Of a stretch of 10,878 bases of DNA, positions 6,772-10,878 are shown piece after piece (the stretch's first letter is position 1; each line of letters opens with the position of its first letter). The stretch covers positions 17,841-28,718 of the forward strand of contig CABVRQ010000042.1 in the NCBI GenBank assembly GCA_902500695.1, in the 5' to 3' direction. Made by a program: the position numbers and the translations under genes. This DNA is from an uncultured Nitrospira sp. (lineage in GTDB: Bacteria; Nitrospirota; Nitrospiria; Nitrospirales; UBA8639). The notes under the pieces are model-generated. The model worked only from the letters and a program-made list of their open reading frames with translations, was not told the DNA's origin and did no database searches.

Positions 6772-7603
6772 GGTGACACCCTCCGAACAGTGAATGGGGA
6801 AATGTAGCGGGAAGTTAAAACGAAATGAATCCCTGATTGTTTACCAAAATAGAATGGTTAGGTCAACCAATGGATGGAGTTTTTTGAATCCGCCTCCCCA
6901 TTTTTGTTGAGCTCCCTGCCGGAATGAAGGAAAGTGGCCAATCGTCTTTTTTGGCTCACCAGGTTTTTCGCGGAGACCAACTTGCACGTCGGTTCTTTCC
7001 GACATTCTGCATTTGGGGTTCAATCTTCAGCCGCCGTATGTCCGACATGGTTAATCCGGCATCGATGGTTGAAGTGCTTCGGAGTGATTCCCCCTACAGA
7101 TTTTCGGGAATCCGGGCAGGGTAGGAGATTGCATCTCCCCTCATCAATAAGGGTAGGTGGTGGAAAGGCCTTTGACGTTTCTTCACTGATCTTCAACTAA
7201 TTGGCTTTTCCCCTTCATAAGCCAGAACAATCCCTGTCACTATTCGAAATCGCAAAAGCTCCCTTTGATCCCCGCTGGTCGATGGGTGCCATTACCGAAA
7301 TCCAGCGGTTCATTTCACCTCTTCTCCTGCAGCCATACCCTCCGAAGTCTCGATCTCATTCCTTTTAGATCATGTCTTTCCCAATCTTCCGTTTACCCTC
7401 GTGAGGTGCAGGAGGACGCATGTAGTTCAGACAGTCAATCCTGGCTCCAATCAGAATTTTTCAGAAGCCAGAAAGGAGAATCCGGTTATCTAAACAGATA
7501 AAAATGATTAACAATCAGATACACCATGAACGTTTTTAATGGAACGTGTGTGTCAGGTGAGCTCGGGAGATGAGGTTGCAAAGATGTGAAATACTAAGGG
7601 GAT

Positions 7604-7718
7604 ACGTCTGCACGATACTCGTCAACGTACCAAATACAAGTTGGGAATAAGTCTTGCTGATGTCACTAAATCTAAGAGGCCATTTATTTAATTTCCACGT
7701 ACTCTGCAAAGGGTACGT
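7604..7718 (+). promoter_or_regulatory. ACGT-repeat putative operator region upstream of the paralogue pair
   Basis: ACGT occurs four times within 115 bases. ACGTAC is at 7625-7630 and 7697-7702, its inverse GTACGT is at 7713-7718, and a shorter ACGT with similar flank (CGTCTGCA) is at 7604. The last two complete copies form a 6-bp inverted repeat with a 10-base spacer, 22 bases before the start codon of the next gene. This geometry would suit a dimeric regulator or a small 5' UTR hairpin close to the Shine-Dalgarno. No promoter boxes were placed with confidence, and binding is inference. Confidence 0.35.
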
Positions 7719-7726
7719 ATTACATT

Positions 7727-7733
7727 AAGGAGG
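7727..7733 (+). promoter_or_regulatory. Very strong Shine-Dalgarno for the 7741 gene
   Basis: AAGGAGG lies seven bases before ATG 7741 and matches the 16S anti-Shine-Dalgarno almost perfectly. It is the strongest such site in the window, fixing this start and suggesting high expression of the first paralogue. Confidence 0.85.
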
Positions 7734-7740
7734 AGTCGCC

Positions 7741-9324
7741 ATGCCACAGGTTGAACCGAGCGTCATGCTTAATTCGATTATGGGGAAAATCTACAATGTG
7801 CTGACCAATGGGGATGACACCGTCCCGAAATCGGAAGACAATTTTTTTAGTTGGTGTACACCAGGAATGGCTGTTGAACCTGACGATTTTGATTTTTTAA
7901 CGCAAGGGTTAACGGGGGTGGTGAAAAAGAAAGCCCTGAAGGACATGGTGCTCGACGGGGAGGGAGGAGAAGGTGAATCAAACCAACCGGAGTTGACACC
8001 CGCATTATTAGAAGGATTGCGTGCGCAGGATGCCAGTAAACAGTATATGAATGCAGAAAGTTTTGCGCGCCTCGTTGATTTCGTCCCCGACCTGGCGGCC
8101 ACAACGAATAATCAATTTGCCGCCATGAGTATTATGAACAATGAAGGATCGCTTTCCGAGCGCTTCGAGTACATTTTACGCATGAGTCAAATCATGGAAA
8201 CCAAATTGGATGAAAAAACCAAAGGGAAAATTGAAAAATTCAGAGGACTACTCTCGACGACAAGGATAAAAAAGAATCTTGTGACTGATGAAGAAGTCGA
8301 GGTTTCAGAGCCGAGTGCCTTAGTGAATCTATATAACCAGAAGTTGTCTGAATATGAGGCGGCTGCATTGGGATACAACGGTGCCCGCATCGATGCCCTG
8401 ACAGCCGACAATGTCAAAGCCGTCCATTATTGGGGGATGAACGCCAATATTCTGCGTAATAGGGTCAAGGCGGCCATGGGAGATTGGGTCAGTAATGGGT
8501 ACAAAAATGATTATGAAGGAATTAACGCGTTTATTGACCAGGTCATGAGACGGGATATGGCACTGCTGAAAGCCCAATATCAGGATGATTTGGAGAAGGC
8601 CAGAATCACCGGGATGTCCTCTGGCAGCGATTTTTTCTATACCTCGCTCGTGCCTAGCAACCCCATGCAGGCGGCAGGATGGACAACCTTTAGTTTTCAA
8701 TCTACGGATTATAATAATTCTTCCAATTCCAGTTACCAAATGAAACGGTCTAAAACAAGTGCAGGAGGCGGATGGTTAGGTATTTTCGGCGGTGGCGGGT
8801 CTACCAGCAATGCCAGTGGACAATCGGAATCCAAGGTCACGTTTGACAGCAACCATTTTTATATGAATTTCTCGATTACCCAGTGCCAAATTGTCAGGCC
8901 TTGGTTCAAAACAAGTTTTATCAACAGTAAGTTATGGCGTTTTGACCAGAATAATCCCGAATCATCAAAACAAATCGTAAGCGATGGCGGCAAACCTGCC
9001 ACAGGACTCTGCCCGGCTTACCCCACCTCAATAATTTTCATCAAGGATCTGGTGATTGGCTGCCGGAATAGCAGTGGTTTTTCAGAGGCGGCACAAAGTT
9101 GGAAACGGTCATCGGCCAGTGGTGGCGGGGCCGTGCATTTTGGTCCATTTCATTTCGGTGGATCGCATAGCCGGAGTTCCGCCAGTGGAGAACGTTCTTC
9201 AAGCTTCCACTACGATTCCGAAAAACAAGAAATGCGTGTGCCTGGCCATCAAATCATTGGATTCAAATGCCATGTGTTCTCAAAGTGCCCTGATCCGTTA
9301 AGCGAAATCACTGATTGGATTTAA
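7741..9324 (+). CDS. Large protein of unknown function with duplicated Ser/Gly-rich cassette (paralogue 1)
   Basis: I cannot assign this 527-residue protein to a named family. It has no signal peptide or long hydrophobic helix. Residues 1-60 include DDFDFLTQGL, and 85-290 are mostly helical and charged, with runs such as KLSEYEAAALGYNGARIDAL. Residues 300-527 are rich in Ser, Gly and aromatics and look like beta structure. Two similar cassettes occur there, each KRS, then a GGG-containing loop, then a Ser-rich stretch (residues 335-372 and 455-493). Between them lies a signature with PWF (387-389), LWR (398-400), SDGG (414-417) and CPAY (424-427). The downstream gene shares the N-terminal region and the signature but not the cassettes. 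Six Cys are scattered over the chain. The Gly/Ser cassettes could be loops or membrane-inserting hairpins, but this is speculation. A strong Shine-Dalgarno precedes the start. Confidence 0.9.
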   Translation: MPQVEPSVMLNSIMGKIYNVLTNGDDTVPKSEDNFFSWCTPGMAVEPDDFDFLTQGLTGVVKKKALKDMVLDGEGGEGESNQPELTPALLEGLRAQDASKQYMNAESFARLVDFVPDLAATTNNQFAAMSIMNNEGSLSERFEYILRMSQIMETKLDEKTKGKIEKFRGLLSTTRIKKNLVTDEEVEVSEPSALVNLYNQKLSEYEAAALGYNGARIDALTADNVKAVHYWGMNANILRNRVKAAMGDWVSNGYKNDYEGINAFIDQVMRRDMALLKAQYQDDLEKARITGMSSGSDFFYTSLVPSNPMQAAGWTTFSFQSTDYNNSSNSSYQMKRSKTSAGGGWLGIFGGGGSTSNASGQSESKVTFDSNHFYMNFSITQCQIVRPWFKTSFINSKLWRFDQNNPESSKQIVSDGGKPATGLCPAYPTSIIFIKDLVIGCRNSSGFSEAAQSWKRSSASGGGAVHFGPFHFGGSHSRSSASGERSSSFHYDSEKQEMRVPGHQIIGFKCHVFSKCPDPLSEITDWI

Positions 9325-9331
9325 CCATCCA

Positions 9332-9371
9332 GGGAGCCCCGCCTCAAAATTGAACATGGGGTGGGGCTCCC
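9332..9371 (+). other. Strong intercistronic hairpin between the paralogues
   Basis: A 9-bp perfect GC-rich stem, GGGAGCCCC (9332-9340) and GGGGCTCCC (9363-9371), extends through five more pairs, two of them G-U, to a 14-pair stem with a 12-base A/T-rich loop. It starts seven bases after the stop at 9324. No T run follows (CATGGGAGAC), so it is not a standard intrinsic terminator. It may protect the 3' end of the first message, attenuate the second gene, or terminate inefficiently. Confidence 0.6.
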
Positions 9372-9420
9372 ATGGGAGACAGCGATATTCCACCAACATA
9401 ACTATTTGATGAGGTAACAC

Positions 9421-10878
9421 ATGGCTATCGACTCCGTCGTGCAGTTGGCTTTGATGTCCAAAGCCAAAAAAGTTTTTGAAAAAGAAGGGACGTTTCTGAG
9501 TTTTCCGGTGACGCCTCTGGCCTATACAAAAGACGATCTCGATTTTTTCTCGCAGGAGACCGGGAGTGATCTTTTGCAGAGCAAGGCAAATCTTGCGGCT
9601 TTTTCAACTCTCGTCAATCTGATTCCCAATGATGAGGCCTGGTTACCGACCGATGCACGCTTTTTGTGGAATGAGTTGGAATATGTGCTGAGAGAAGGCA
9701 CGCTGGCATCTTCGACCCGCACACCGGAAGAAGAAGTGGCCTATCAGGGGGCGATGGCTTTCTTGAAGGTCCCGGGTGAGGGTGGCCTTTTACAGGACAG
9801 TCCAAAGGTCAGGGTCTATAACCAGTATAAGGATGCCTACATTATGGCGGAGCAGGAATTCATGGAGGCCAGAAGTACGGGTGAGGCCGCTGAGGACGAA
9901 TTGGAGAAAACACAATGGCGGGAGGTCGATGAGCCGGCGTTTCGGGCAAAACTCAAGAATCTGGATAGTCAGTGGATCCTGGAGGGATACAAAAATGAGG
10001 TCAATATTGCCAGGAATCAGTACCAGAATCTTGGAGCCAAATCACCTGCAATGACCTGGAGTGAGTGGAAAGGATCTTTTAATCAGGATCTCGATAGTGA
10101 GACCAATGCTCAGGATAATTTTACGGTTTTCCCAAGTAGCTTTACCCCCTCAAATGCGTTGGAAGAAGGTTCGTGGAACCCTTTTTCTCTGAGCGAGGCG
10201 GAAATCAAAAGCTTAGTGCAGGAAGCGCCAGAAGATCTCCGTAAACGATTTTCGGCTGATGGAACGGTGTCCTCGATGAAATCCGTGACCTTGGAATTCA
10301 GTTCTGCGGCTATTAAGCGGTCCTGGTTTGATTCTGAAATATTCCGGTCACGGTTCTGGCGATTGTCAGATGCAAGCAAGGTATTTTCTGATGGTGGCAG
10401 CCCGCCTTCCGGAGATTGTGCGGCCTATGTCACGGCTATCGTCTTTGCGCGAAAGGTGGTCGTCGAGGCAAAACAACCTCAACCACACTCTTCCAATCCC
10501 AAAATGTCTGTAGATTTGCGGTTCAACTATGCGGTGAAAGATCAAAATTCGATACAAAAGATCAACCCTGCTGTCCTGCAAGCCGTGCAACCGCAATTGA
10601 TGAAAAGGCCATCTATACAACCACAAGAAATGAAAGCCCAACCTGTACAACCCTTAATGATGAAAATGAGGCCTCAAGCGACGGCCTCGTTTACGACAAC
10701 GGCCATCAGGGTGCCGACTCAGCCATCCAGAGGGAATGTCTTGTTACGACCAGCGGTGAGGACTCCGGTCGTCCGCCCGGCTCCGCCTCGATCCATGGTG
10801 AATCTCCAGGCGTCGACCTATACCCGGCTGCCATCCACTCCTATTCAGAGACCGGCACCCCCACGTCCTGGAACGTCG
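9421..10878 (+). CDS. Diverged paralogue 2 of the unknown family, with Pro/Gln-rich repeat tail (3' end beyond window)
   Basis: The frame is open from ATG 9421 to the window edge, so at least 486 residues are encoded. GAGG at 9411-9414 is the Shine-Dalgarno. No family name can be given. The N-terminal part lines up with the preceding protein: DDLDFFSQET (38-47) matches DDFDFLTQGL, and the charged helical region to about residue 220 matches with WILEGYKN (185-192) against WVSNGYKN. The C-terminal signature is also shared, with SWF (301-303), WR (313-314), SDGG (323-326) and CAAY (333-336). The first Ser/Gly cassette is replaced by a helix-like stretch (about 255-278), and the second is absent. 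From about 380 the chain becomes Pro/Gln/Arg-rich, with three 10-residue repeats of the form (V/I)QPxxMK at 389-418. The tail resembles a flexible linker or surface-exposed stalk. Confidence 0.88.
   Translation, partial: MAIDSVVQLALMSKAKKVFEKEGTFLSFPVTPLAYTKDDLDFFSQETGSDLLQSKANLAAFSTLVNLIPNDEAWLPTDARFLWNELEYVLREGTLASSTRTPEEEVAYQGAMAFLKVPGEGGLLQDSPKVRVYNQYKDAYIMAEQEFMEARSTGEAAEDELEKTQWREVDEPAFRAKLKNLDSQWILEGYKNEVNIARNQYQNLGAKSPAMTWSEWKGSFNQDLDSETNAQDNFTVFPSSFTPSNALEEGSWNPFSLSEAEIKSLVQEAPEDLRKRFSADGTVSSMKSVTLEFSSAAIKRSWFDSEIFRSRFWRLSDASKVFSDGGSPPSGDCAAYVTAIVFARKVVVEAKQPQPHSSNPKMSVDLRFNYAVKDQNSIQKINPAVLQAVQPQLMKRPSIQPQEMKAQPVQPLMMKMRPQATASFTTTAIRVPTQPSRGNVLLRPAVRTPVVRPAPPRSMVNLQASTYTRLPSTPIQRPAPPRPGTS
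10585..10674 (+). repeat. Three 30-base in-frame tandem repeats in paralogue 2
   Basis: Three consecutive 30-base units encode VQPQLMKRPS, IQPQEMKAQP and VQPLMMKMRP. The spacing is exactly ten codons and the QP and MK positions are kept. The units have diverged at the DNA level, so they are not a fresh slippage product. They lie in the Pro/Gln-rich tail and probably vary in number between strains, though that is inference. Confidence 0.7.

Larger units (their letters stand above)
6772..7740. other. Long gene-poor region between the DUF882 peptidase and the paralogue pair
   Basis: Almost 970 bases show no gene I can support. Several open frames of 60-90 codons exist on both strands (for example 6924-7124, 6934-7200 and 7265-7501 on plus). 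None has a clear Shine-Dalgarno, a signal peptide or a recognisable family pattern. The left end must contain the promoter of the leftward DUF882 gene. The right end (7580-7740) contains the repeat-rich control region of the rightward gene at 7741. No tRNA-like or other RNA fold was recognised. Confidence 0.45.

Noticed and set aside
6924..7501. Three plus-strand frames of 66-88 codons
   Set aside because: They lack Shine-Dalgarno sites, signal sequences and recognisable motifs, and two of them overlap in different frames.
8329..8739. 136-codon minus-strand frame inside the first paralogue
   Set aside because: It is a shadow frame opposite a strongly supported gene, with no start signal or motif.
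1..10878. CRISPR arrays, tRNA or rRNA genes, insertion sequences
   Set aside because: No regularly spaced repeats, cloverleaf-like or rRNA-like segments, transposase frames or terminal inverted repeats were seen.

Overview
The window is bacterial chromosomal DNA of moderate G+C (judged by eye), with well-formed Shine-Dalgarno sites and compact genes. A Rieske/cytochrome b6-type complex whose b, subunit IV and cytochrome c parts are one polypeptide, a Tat-exported DUF882 peptidase and an MscL with a zinc ribbon fit a Gram-negative respiratory bacterium. The presence of a DUF481 outer-membrane protein supports a Gram-negative envelope. A Nitrospirota-like lineage is my inference from gene style only; nothing here proves it.

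Layout. 1-453 (+): the C-terminal part of a DUF481 outer-membrane beta-barrel protein, broken by one frameshift. 724-1155 (+): a small unrecognised protein with an N-terminal hydrophobic segment. 1495-1908 (+): a short atypical response-regulator receiver domain with Glu at the phospho-acceptor position. 1943-2191 (+): a possible relic of a GIY-YIG-like (DUF123) gene. 2259-2720 (+): intact mscL, followed by a hairpin terminator. 3132-3487 (+): a frameshifted relic of an MscS-related conserved-TM-helix channel, followed by a second terminator. 5567 down to 3721 (-): a two-gene operon encoding the Rieske protein and the cytochrome b/IV/c fusion, which form a quinol-oxidising complex. 5913-6124 (+): a broken relic of the CxxC...CPxC module often found at the end of sensor and receiver proteins. 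6205-6771 (-): the DUF882 peptidase. 6772-7740: a gene-poor stretch of nearly 1 kb, ending in a repeat-rich putative control region and a near-perfect Shine-Dalgarno.

The most intriguing part is 7741-10878 (+). It holds two adjacent genes, the second running off the window, whose products are diverged paralogues I cannot assign to a named family. Both share an N-terminal helical region and a C-terminal signature (WF ... WR ... SDGG ... C-x-A-Y). The first carries two copies of a Ser/Gly-rich cassette. The second lacks these cassettes and instead has a Pro/Gln-rich tail containing a 10-residue tandem repeat. A 14-pair hairpin separates the genes, and ACGTAC-type repeats lie upstream of the first. 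This looks like a co-expressed two-component structural, surface or toxin-like system, but its function is unknown.

A second theme is gene decay. At least three recognisable genes are broken by single-base lesions, while the energy genes, mscL and the paralogue pair are intact.
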